Source: JADKAV01 sp037046735 (GTDB lineage: Bacteria; Actinomycetota; Actinomycetes; S36-B12; UBA10799). Taken from it: DNA of 64,000 nucleotides. The first letter of the stretch is position 1. The number at the start of each line of letters is the position of its first letter. The position numbers and the translations under genes were made by a program. Of this stretch, positions 38,724 through 46,513 are shown piece after piece. Location of the stretch: NCBI GenBank assembly GCA_037046735.1, contig JBAOHC010000019.1, positions 81,395 through 145,394 on the forward strand, given 5' to 3'. The notes below the pieces were generated by a model. It saw nothing but the letters and a program-made list of their open reading frames with translations. It had not been told where the DNA came from and did not search any database.

Positions 38724-39859
38724 CCGTGCTCACCGCGCCGCCGCGGGTGGTCACGACCCGCCGCTTCGACGTCTGGATCCTGATCGCGGCGGCCAGTCTG
38801 AGCCTGATCGGCGTGGCGATGGTCTACTCCACGACCTGGGGCCGCCTCGTCGCCGACGGTGACCCGCCTGGTTACTTCGCGATCCGGCAGGGGCTCTTCC
38901 TCGTGCTGGGTGTGATGGCGGCCTGGGTGGTGTACCGCTTGGACCGGCCGCGGCTCATGGCGCTCGCGATCGGCGGCTACGCGCTGAGCCTGCTGGGGCT
39001 GCTGGCCGTGCTCACCCCGCTCGGGACGACGATCAACGGCACCCGGGCGTGGCTGACGCTGCCGGGCGGGTTCACGCTGCAGCCCGCCGAGTTTGCAAAG
39101 GTCTTCGTGGTGCTGCTGGCGGCGCTGTGGCTGTCCGATCGGGCGGGTGTCCACGGGGGCGACGATCCGCCAGAACCCAGGGCTGTTCTGGCGGTGCTGG
39201 CCGCCACGGGGACGGTGGTGGGCCTGCTGATGCTGCAACCCGACCTGGGGTCGGCGCTGGTCACGCTGGCCGCCGTGCTCGGTGTGCTGTTCGTTGCTGG
39301 CGTGCGGCGGCGGTTCCTGGTTCTGCTGCTGGCTTCGGGTGTGGTGGTCGCTGTCCTGGCGTATGTGGTGGGGGCGTTGGATGCCTACCAGGTGGCGCGC
39401 TTCACTGCCTTCCTGGATCCGGCCGGTGACCCGCAGGGGGTGGGCTACAACGTCCAGCAGGCATTGATCGCGATCGGCACCGGCGGTGTCACCGGCCAGG
39501 GCCTGCTCGAAGGTGCCCACACGCAGGGGGCATTCGTCCCCTATCAGTACACCGACTTCATCTACTCGGCCGTGGGGGAGGAGTTGGGGATGTTCGGCGG
39601 AGTTCTCGTGATCGGGTTGTTCGTCCTGCTGCTGCAGCGGGGCCTGGTCGCCGCGACCCACGCCGATCCGTTCGGCACATTGCTGGCCACCGGCATCGTC
39701 TGCTGGCTGGCGGCGCAGGGCTTCGAGAACCTGGGGATGAATGTGGGGCTGCTGCCCGTCACCGGGGTGCCCTTGCCACTGGTGTCGTACGGCGGCTCCA
39801 GTGTGATCGCCGCCTGGGTCGGGGTGGGTCTGCTGCTGAAGGTGTCGCGGCGCGTTTGA
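38720..39859 (+). CDS. rodA: Peptidoglycan glycosyltransferase RodA
   Basis: A 379-residue SEDS-family protein with about ten membrane helices. The FtsW/RodA signature near the end is NVGLLPVTGVPLPLVSYGGSSVIAAWVGVGLLL; the extracellular region near AEFAKV fits the catalytic loop. It polymerises lipid II for side-wall growth with PBP2. The 152 bases after it contain no gene. Confidence 0.93.
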   Translation: MTVLTAPPRVVTTRRFDVWILIAAASLSLIGVAMVYSTTWGRLVADGDPPGYFAIRQGLFLVLGVMAAWVVYRLDRPRLMALAIGGYALSLLGLLAVLTPLGTTINGTRAWLTLPGGFTLQPAEFAKVFVVLLAALWLSDRAGVHGGDDPPEPRAVLAVLAATGTVVGLLMLQPDLGSALVTLAAVLGVLFVAGVRRRFLVLLLASGVVVAVLAYVVGALDAYQVARFTAFLDPAGDPQGVGYNVQQALIAIGTGGVTGQGLLEGAHTQGAFVPYQYTDFIYSAVGEELGMFGGVLVIGLFVLLLQRGLVAATHADPFGTLLATGIVCWLAAQGFENLGMNVGLLPVTGVPLPLVSYGGSSVIAAWVGVGLLLKVSRRV

Positions 39860-40011
39860 GAGTGGGGGGCGCCGCAGTCCGACGCTGTGGAAGGGTGCCC
39901 AGTCGTCGTTGCCAGCCCGCGGACCGCGTGGCCTGACGAAGAGCGCTGTCCGGCGACGCTGCCGAGCGGAAGGATTTGCCCAGGGTTCGGGTCTGGGAGA
40001 GGGTTAGAGGC

Positions 40012-40623
40012 ATGACTGCCGTTGATTTCTACTTCGATCCCGTGTGCCCGTGGGCATGGATGACCTCGCGCTGGATGTTGGAGGTGCAGCAGGTGCGCGA
40101 CATCGACGTCACCTGGCATGTGATGAGCCTGTCCGTGCTCAACGACGGCCGCGAACTCCCCGAGGAGTACGTCGACCTCCTGCAGAAGGCGTGGGGTCCG
40201 GTGCGGGTGGTCATTGCCGCGCAGCAGAAGTACGGCCCGGAGGTCACCCTGGATCTGTACACGGCGCTGGGCACCGAGTTCCATCTCAACGGGAATCGGG
40301 ACTTCGACGACGCGATCGGCAAGGCGCTGGTCGCTGCCGGCCTGGACCCGGCACTGGTCGAAGCCGCTCACAGCACTGAGTACGACGAGGCGCTGCGCAC
40401 CTCCCACCATCGGGGGATGGATCCGGTGGGTCAGGACGTCGGTACCCCCGTGATCCACGTGCCCGGCCCGGACGGCCCCGTCGCCTTCTTCGGGCCGGTC
40501 GTGGCGCCGGCACCCAAGGGCGAGGCGGCCGGCAAACTGTGGGACGGGGTCCTGCTCGTGGCCGCGACGCCGGGATTCTTCGAGCTCAAGCGCAGCCGTG
40601 ACGTCGAGCCGATCTTCGACTGA
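40012..40623 (+). CDS. DsbA-family protein similar to mycothiol-dependent nitroreductase Rv2466c
   Basis: A 203-residue thioredoxin-fold protein. The motif is CPWAW (Cys12), where Rv2466c has CPWCW, so the resolving cysteine is Ala here. Other family blocks are present: SRWMLEVQQVRDIDVTWHVMSLSVLN, GPVRVVIAAQQKYG, SHHRGMDPVGQDVGTPVIHV and FFELKRSRD. Rv2466c reduces nitro compounds with mycothiol; a monothiol site suggests a glutaredoxin-like single-Cys mechanism or a different reaction. Confidence 0.85.
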   Translation: MTAVDFYFDPVCPWAWMTSRWMLEVQQVRDIDVTWHVMSLSVLNDGRELPEEYVDLLQKAWGPVRVVIAAQQKYGPEVTLDLYTALGTEFHLNGNRDFDDAIGKALVAAGLDPALVEAAHSTEYDEALRTSHHRGMDPVGQDVGTPVIHVPGPDGPVAFFGPVVAPAPKGEAAGKLWDGVLLVAATPGFFELKRSRDVEPIFD

Positions 40624-40627
40624 CTCG

Positions 40628-40633
40628 TACCCT
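40628..40633 (+). promoter_or_regulatory. -10 element (TACCCT) for the TIGR03960 gene
   Basis: TACCCT lies 3 bases before ATG 40637 and 6 bases before GTG 40640. By the spacing rule seen in this half, GTG 40640 may be the true leaderless start. Confidence 0.45.
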
Positions 40634-40636
40634 GTA

Positions 40637-42532
40637 ATGGTGCAGTCCGTCTACCCGCAGCTCGAGCGCGTCCTTTCGCAGGTCCGCAAGCCCATCCAGT
40701 ACGTGGGCGGGGAACTCAACGCCACGACCAAGGCCTGGGAATCCGTGACCGTGCGCTGGGCGTTGATGTATCCCGACGCCTACGAGATCGGCCTGCCCAA
40801 CCAGGGCCTACAGATCCTCTACGAAGTGCTCAACGAGCGGACCGACGCTCTGGCTGAGCGCACCTATTCGGTGTGGCCGGACATGGAGGAGGTGATGCGC
40901 AGCCACGGCATCCCGCAGTTCACCGTGGAGTCGCACCGGCCGGTCCGTGCCTTCGACGTGCTGGGCGTGTCGTTCGCCACCGAGCTGGGGTACACGAACC
41001 TGTTGACGGCGCTGGATCTCGCAAGCATTCCGCTGCATGCCGTGGATCGCACCGACGGCGACCCGATCGTGCTGGCCGGTGGGCATGCGGCCTTCAACCC
41101 GGAGCCGATCGCCGACTTCATCGACGCCGCGGTCGTCGGTGATGGCGAGCAGGCGGTGCTCGCGTTGACCGACCTCATCCGCGATGCCAAGGCGCAGGGG
41201 TCGACGCGGGCGCAGATCCTGGATCTCATCGCCGCTTCGGGCATCGCCTATGTGCCCAGCCGGTACGACGTCAGCTATCTGCCCGACGGCCGCATCCACC
41301 GCGTGGTGCCCGTGACCGCCGACGTCCCCTGGCGGGTCGCCAAGCACACGGTGAGCGACCTCGACGAGTGGCCCTACCCGAAGCAGCCGCTGGTCCCGCT
41401 GGCCGAGACGGTGCACGAGCGGGCCAGCGTGGAGATCTTTCGTGGCTGCACACGCGGCTGCCGCTTCTGTCAGGCGGGCATGATCACCCGCCCGGTGCGG
41501 GAGCGTTCCAAGGCCACCGTGGCGCAGATGGTGCAGACGTCGCTGGCCGCGACCGGCTTCGAGGAGGCTGGACTGCTGAGCCTGTCGAGTGCCGACCACT
41601 CCGAGATCGGGGACATCGCCAAAGGTCTGGCCGACATCTACGAGGGCACCAACACCGGGTTGTCCCTGCCGAGCACCCGGGTCGACGCGTTCAACATCGA
41701 CCTGGCCAACGAACTGTCGCGCAACGGCCGCCGCTCCGGGCTGACCTTCGCCCCCGAGGGTGGGTCGGAGCGGATGCGCAAGGTGATCAACAAGATGGTC
41801 ACCGAGGAGGATTTGATCCGCACGGTCGCCGCCGCCTACGGGGCCGGCTGGCGGCAGGTGAAGCTGTACTTCATGTGCGGGCTGCCCACCGAGACCGACG
41901 ACGACGTCCTGCAGATCGCCGAGATGGCCAAGAACGTGATCCGGACCGGCCGGGAGGTGTCCGGGCGGCGCGACATCCGCTGCACTGTGAGCATCGGTGG
42001 CTTTGTGCCCAAACCGCATACCCCGTTCCAGTGGGCCGCCCAGTTGGGGTGGGAGCAGACGGATGACCGGCTGGCCAAGTTGCGCGATGCGATCCGTTCC
42101 GACCGCGACCTGGGCAAGGCCATCGGCTTCCGCTATCACGACGGGCGACCCGGCATCGTTGAAGGCCTGCTCGCCCGCGGCGACCGCCGGGTGGGGGCCG
42201 TCATCGAAGAGGTCTGGCGAGATGGCGGGCGCTTCGACGGGTGGAGCGAGTACTTCTCGTTCGACCGCTGGATGAGTGCTGCGCAGCGCGCTGGTGTGGA
42301 CGTCGACTGGTACACCACCCGTGAGCGGGACCTTTCTGAGGTGCTGCCGTGGGACCATCTGGATTCGGGCCTCGACAAAGAGTGGCTCTGGCAGGACTGG
42401 CAGGACGCCGTGGACGAGGTCGAGGTCGAGGACTGTAGATGGTCGCCCTGTTTCGACTGTGGGGTATGTGACCAGATGGACACCGAAATCCAGATCGGCC
42501 CGACGTCGCTGCCCATCGTGCGGGCGCGCTGA
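40637..42532 (+). CDS. TIGR03960-family B12-binding radical SAM protein
   Basis: A 631-residue enzyme. The N-terminal part (residues about 40-200) resembles a cobalamin-binding domain (DVLGVSFATELGYTNLL, GGHAAFNPEP). The radical SAM cluster motif GCTRGCRFC is at about residue 271. The C-terminus has a second Cys group (CRWSPCFDCGVC). It pairs with the next gene, with a TGATG overlap, as in most actinobacteria. Links to tRNA or ribosome modification have been proposed, but the substrate is not established. Confidence 0.9.
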   Translation: MVQSVYPQLERVLSQVRKPIQYVGGELNATTKAWESVTVRWALMYPDAYEIGLPNQGLQILYEVLNERTDALAERTYSVWPDMEEVMRSHGIPQFTVESHRPVRAFDVLGVSFATELGYTNLLTALDLASIPLHAVDRTDGDPIVLAGGHAAFNPEPIADFIDAAVVGDGEQAVLALTDLIRDAKAQGSTRAQILDLIAASGIAYVPSRYDVSYLPDGRIHRVVPVTADVPWRVAKHTVSDLDEWPYPKQPLVPLAETVHERASVEIFRGCTRGCRFCQAGMITRPVRERSKATVAQMVQTSLAATGFEEAGLLSLSSADHSEIGDIAKGLADIYEGTNTGLSLPSTRVDAFNIDLANELSRNGRRSGLTFAPEGGSERMRKVINKMVTEEDLIRTVAAAYGAGWRQVKLYFMCGLPTETDDDVLQIAEMAKNVIRTGREVSGRRDIRCTVSIGGFVPKPHTPFQWAAQLGWEQTDDRLAKLRDAIRSDRDLGKAIGFRYHDGRPGIVEGLLARGDRRVGAVIEEVWRDGGRFDGWSEYFSFDRWMSAAQRAGVDVDWYTTRERDLSEVLPWDHLDSGLDKEWLWQDWQDAVDEVEVEDCRWSPCFDCGVCDQMDTEIQIGPTSLPIVRAR

Positions 42533-43196
42533 TGGCACGTCGCACACCGGATCGGGTGTACGTGCCCCCCGTGCAGACGCTGCAACTGCGGTATGCGAAG
42601 CGAGGCCGGATGCGGTTCGCTTCGCATCGCGACTTCCAGCGGGCATGGGAGCGGGCGCTGCGCCGGGCCGCGGTGCCGATGGCCTACTCGGCGGGCTTCA
42701 GCCCCCACCCGAAGATCTCCTACATGGGGGCTGCGCCTACCGGTGCGGCCAGTGAGGCCGAGTTCCTGGAGTTCGGTGTCGTGCAGAAGATCGATCCGGT
42801 GGCGGTGGCGCAGGAGTTGGACGCCTCGTTACCCGACGGACTGGACGTGGTGACGATTGTGGAGGCGAGTGCACCCCTGTCCGAGGTGCTGAAGGCTAGC
42901 CGCTGGCGTCTGGAGTTCCCGTTCGACGTCGAGGAGGCGGTGGCGGCCTTCGCGGCGAAGGAGAGCGTGGAGGTCGAGCGGATCACAAAGGCCGGTCGGC
43001 GCACGATCGATGTGCGGGCCTTGTGCTCGGCGTTTGAGGTGGCGGGGCCGGTCCTGGAGGTCACGGTGCAGCACGCGGAACCCACCCCCGGCCGGCCGAG
43101 GTGGTGCAGGCGCTGGGCCTGGGCGAGACGACGGTGTTAGCTACGCGACTGTCGCAGGGTGTTGTGGAGGGCGGCGAGGTTCGGCTGCCCTTCTAG
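42532..43196 (+). CDS. TIGR03936/DUF2344 protein (frameshifted near end)
   Basis: A protein of about 221 residues with the family start LQLRYAKRGRMRFASHRDFQRAWERALRRA and FSPHPKISYMGAAPTG. The expected C-terminus (AEVVQALGLGETTVLATRLSQ, ending VRLPF and TAG at 43194-43196) lies one frame away after the C/G-rich run near 43092, so a one-base error is likely. It acts with the upstream radical SAM protein; the function is unknown. Confidence 0.85.
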
Positions 43197-43207
43197 AGCG
43201 AATCGGC

Positions 43208-43233
43208 ACACGGTGCTATTTCGCACGGCGTGT
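43208..43233 (+). terminator. Hairpin after the TIGR03936 gene (possible terminator)
   Basis: ACACG-GTGC-TATTTC-GCAC-GG-CGTGT folds into a 9-bp stem with a 2-base bulge, 12 bases after the probable stop. No T run follows. A weaker pair CAGCAA/TTGCTG follows at 43236-43258. Since metK looks leaderless, these structures more likely end the upstream transcript than control metK. Confidence 0.4.
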
Positions 43234-43311
43234 CGCAGCAACAACCGCCCATTTGCTGGGGTGCGTGGCCGCCGGCAAGCCGTGCCCACTTCGCCTGTCA
43301 GACCCTCTTCG

Positions 43312-43317
43312 TAGACT
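43312..43317 (+). promoter_or_regulatory. Leaderless -10 element (TAGACT) for metK
   Basis: TAGACT is followed by 7 bases and the GTG at 43325. No Shine-Dalgarno sequence is present. Confidence 0.5.
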
Positions 43318-43324
43318 CGAGCCT

Positions 43325-44509
43325 GTGGCAAAGCGACTGTTCTCAAGCGAATCCGTGACTGAGGGGCATCCCGACAAGGTGGCCGATCAGATCAGCGACA
43401 CCGTGCTGGACGCGATGATCGCCGACGACCCCCATTCCCACGTGGCGGTCGAGACCCTGGTGACTACCGGCCTGGTGGTGGTCGCGGGCGAGGTCGACAC
43501 CAAGACGTACGTGGATATCCCCAAGGCGGTGCGCGACTGCATCCTGAGCATCGGCTACGACTCCTCTGACAAGGGTTTCGACGGGCGATCGTGCGGGGTC
43601 TCAGTGGCCATCGGGGAACAGTCCGCCGACATCCGGATGGGAGTCGACGACGCCTACGAGGAGCGCATCGAACACAGTTCCGATCCCCTGGACGCCCAAG
43701 GTGCCGGGGATCAGGGGCTGATGTTCGGTTACGCGTGCACCGACACCCCACAGCTCATGCCACTGCCCATCTCCTTGGCACACGCGATGAGCCGGCGCCT
43801 CAGCGACGTTCGCAAGTCAGGGCAGGTGCCCTACCTGCGCCCGGACGGCAAGGTGCAGGTGACGATTGAGTACGACGGCGCGAAACCCGTCGCGGTGAAC
43901 ACGGTCGTGGTCTCCAGCCAGCACATGGACGACATCGACATCCCCACGCTGCTGGCCCCCGACGTCGAGGAGTTCGTCATCCGGCCCGAGCTTGCGGCGC
44001 TGGACCTCGACACCTCCGACGTGCGGATCCTGGTCAACCCCACCGGCCGGTTCGTGGCCGGAGGTCCCGCGGCCGATGCCGGAGTCACTGGCCGCAAGAT
44101 CATCGTCGACACCTACGGCGGGATGGCCAGGCACGGTGGCGGGGCGTTCAGTGGCAAGGACCCGTCGAAGGTGGACAGGTCTGCCAGTTACGCCATGCGG
44201 TGGGTGGCCAAGAATGTGGTCGCTGCAGGCCTCGCCACGCGCTGTGAGGTGCAGGTGTCCTACGCGATCGGCACCGCCCATCCGGTGGGCCTGTTCGTGG
44301 AGACGTTCGGGACGGGGGTGGTCCCTGACGGACAGCTCGAGGATGCAGTGACGCAGGTGTTCGATCTGCGGCCGGCCGCGATCATCCGCGACCTCGATCT
44401 GCTGCGCCCCATCTACGTGAGCACCGCCGCGTACGGCCACTTCGGCCGCGAGGAGTTCACCTGGGAGCGCACCGACCGTGTGGACGCGCTGCAGGCGGCG
44501 CTGAAGTAA
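43325..44509 (+). CDS. metK: S-adenosylmethionine synthetase
   Basis: A 394-residue enzyme (EC 2.5.1.6) that makes SAM from methionine and ATP. SSESVTEGHPDKVADQISD opens the protein, GAGDQGLMFGYA is the ATP-binding motif and GGGAFSGKDPSKVDRSA is the P-loop-like signature. It fits the neighbouring SAM-using enzymes. The GTG start is family-typical (AKRLFSSESV). Confidence 0.95.
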   Translation: MAKRLFSSESVTEGHPDKVADQISDTVLDAMIADDPHSHVAVETLVTTGLVVVAGEVDTKTYVDIPKAVRDCILSIGYDSSDKGFDGRSCGVSVAIGEQSADIRMGVDDAYEERIEHSSDPLDAQGAGDQGLMFGYACTDTPQLMPLPISLAHAMSRRLSDVRKSGQVPYLRPDGKVQVTIEYDGAKPVAVNTVVVSSQHMDDIDIPTLLAPDVEEFVIRPELAALDLDTSDVRILVNPTGRFVAGGPAADAGVTGRKIIVDTYGGMARHGGGAFSGKDPSKVDRSASYAMRWVAKNVVAAGLATRCEVQVSYAIGTAHPVGLFVETFGTGVVPDGQLEDAVTQVFDLRPAAIIRDLDLLRPIYVSTAAYGHFGREEFTWERTDRVDALQAALK

Positions 44510-46218
44510 GTGGCCGATGTCGCGCGGGTCGCGGTGGAGTCCCCGCTGCCGCACCTGGATCGGCTGTTCGACTTCTCGATCCCGCAGCCCCTGGACGATG
44601 TTGCCCGACCGGGTTGTCGGGTCCGGATCCGGCTACGGGGGCGCAAAGTCACCGGTTGGCTGATCGAGCGCGGACCCGCCGAGTTCGAAGGCACTCTGCA
44701 ACCGCTGCTCGACGTATTGGGCCCCCCGGTCCTGACACCCGAGCTGGTACAACTGAGCCGGTTGGTGGCCGACCGGTACGCCGGCTCGCTGGCCGACGTC
44801 TTGCGTTTCGTGGTGCCGCCTCGAGTGAAGGCAGTAGAGGGTCGCGAGTCCGAACCTGCAGCCGAACCCCGGACCGCGGACCTGACCGCCTGGGCCGACT
44901 ACCCACTGCCGACCACGGGTGCTGCGAGTTGGATCTGCCATCCCTACGACGACCCTTTCGGCATGCTCGCCGAGCAGGCGCTGGCCTGCGCCGCACGAGG
45001 CCAGGCAGCGGTCCTTGTGGTGCCCGACGCCCACGACGTGGCCAGGCTACGCAGCCACCTGCCCGCGGCGGCCGTGCTCACCGGGGAACTGTCCAATCGG
45101 GTTCGGTACCGGACCTACCTGCAGATCCTGGCTGGCGCGAGAACCATCGTCATCGGCACCCGGTCGGCGGTCTTCGCACCGGTGCCGAATCTGGGCCTCA
45201 TCGCAGTCTGGGACGACGGCGACGACGTTCTCGCCGAACCCCACACGCCTGGCTGGCACGCCCGCGAGGTGGCCGCGCTGCGGGCCTGGCAGGAAGACGC
45301 CCAGGTGATCATCGGTGGCTACGCCCGCACGGCCGCCACCGCGCAGTGGATCGCCGATGGCCGGGCGGCCGACGTGCGGCTGTCACGTGAGGTGGTCCGG
45401 CGTCGCCGCTTTCCCGTCGACGCACTGCATGAACCCGACGCAGACCGTCGCCGCATCCCGGCGCCGGCCTTCGCCATGATTCGCAAGGCGCTGGAATCCG
45501 GTGTGGTGCTTGTGCAGGTTCCGCGCGCGGGCGGTGTCCAGGGGCTGGTCTGCCGGTCCTGCGGGCATGTGGCCCGCTGTGCGCGCTGTGGCGGGGGAGT
45601 GCGCCCCGACCGGCAGGGGCAACCTCGATGCCGGCTGTGTCATCAGGCGTTCGAAACGTGCGCAGACTGTGGGAGTCGTGAGTTCCTCGGAGTGGGCGCT
45701 GGCTCCGTGCGCAGTGCGGAGGAATTGCAGAAGGCGTTCCACCAGGTGCGCGTGATCCGGTCTGACGCCCAGGCCGGGGTGCTGTCCACTGTGGACGTCG
45801 AACGCGGCATCGTCGTGGCCACTCCAGGCGCTGAGCCGACGGTTGCTGGCGGGTACAGCGGGGCTGCTGATCCTCGACACCGAGGTGCTGCTCGCGGTGC
45901 CCTCGTTGCGGGCGCGCGAGGAGGCGGTTCGGCGCTGGCTGGCGGCGATCGCTCGCACGGCCGTCGGAGCCACCACAGTGCTGGTCGCCCCACAGGATCT
46001 GCAGGTGGTGCAGGCACTGGTCCGCAACGATCTGGGCGCCTTCGCTGAAACTGAGCGGGCCGAACGCGCCGCCGCCCACATGCCGCCGGCCTACCGTTGC
46101 GTGCGTCTGCGCGGCGAGCCGACGGCACTGGCCGCCTGGCTCAGCGGCTTCGATGGGGAGGTGCTGGGACCGCTGGAGACGACTGCTGGGGCCACGGCAC
46201 TGCTGATCGCAGAAGCTT
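44510..46218 (+). CDS. priA: Primosomal protein N' (PriA), 3' end lost at junction; frameshifted
   Basis: The GTG follows the metK TAA directly. The N-terminal 3'-DNA-binding domain (VESPLPHLDRLFDFSIP, PGCRVRIRLRGRKVTGWL) and a zinc domain with four CxxC pairs (CRSCG, CARCGG, CRLCH, CADCG; residues about 347-390) are clear. The helicase core lacks Walker A and has WDDGDD where DEEH is expected, as in other actinobacterial PriA proteins that appear to be inactive helicases. An extra G near 45861 shifts the frame (GGYSG to LLILDTEVLL). The protein should continue past LLIAEA but stops at the HindIII junction. Confidence 0.88.
46213..46218. other. Junction of two genomes at a HindIII sequence
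   Basis: AAGCTT marks the point where actinobacterial priA ends (plus strand) and a planctomycete-like flgL is cut (minus strand). Both genes are truncated here by the same bases. Gene style and direction change across the point. It is probably a cloning or assembly join, not a natural transfer. Confidence 0.8.
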
Positions 46219-46510
46219 GCGTGGTGAGTTCGCGCACACGTTGCATGAGGGCCGAAGCGTCCTCGAGCGAAGCGGCGCCAGTGTCGAGCGTTTCCTGGGC
46301 CAGCGCGACGTTGCCGCTGAGCTGGTCCAGATTGCGCAGGTCGTTGCGCAACGGCAGGATTCGCAGCGTTGCGGCCGGATCGTCAGAGGGACGGCTGATG
46401 CGCTTGCCGCTGGCCACCTGCTGTTGCAGCTGCGTGTAACGCAGCAGGCCGCTCTGCACGTCGGCTTTGGCCCGCGAGTACATCATGCTCTGCGTGATTC
46501 GCATGCTCAT
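46213..46510 (-). CDS. flgL: Flagellar hook-filament junction protein FlgL, N-terminal fragment
   Basis: The first 99 or so residues of FlgL (HAP3): MSMRITQSMMYSRAKADVQ, then QLQQQVASGKRISRPSDDPAATLRIL, then ETLDTGAASLEDASALMQRVRELTTQAS. These are the N-terminal D0/D1 helices, homologous to flagellin. The remainder is missing because the sequence switches to priA. The start is preceded by GGGGAGG, 3 bases after the flgK stop. Confidence 0.88.
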
Positions 46511-46513
46511 GGC

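Noticed and set aside
40808..42646. A 612-codon open frame on the minus strand
   Set aside because: It is antisense to the radical SAM gene and lacks domain features.
43197..43324. SAM riboswitch before metK
   Set aside because: GGGGTGC and hairpins are present, but I could not build a SAM-I or SAM-IV core, and a leaderless -10 lies just before the GTG.
45855..45865. Programmed frameshift in priA
   Set aside because: No slippery heptamer with a downstream structure was recognised. An extra G in a G run fits the pattern of errors elsewhere.
46213..46218. Natural horizontal transfer of a flagellar cluster into the actinobacterium
   Set aside because: Both genes at the border are cut at the same restriction sequence, no integrase, repeat or tRNA is present, and outer-membrane ring genes make little sense in this host.
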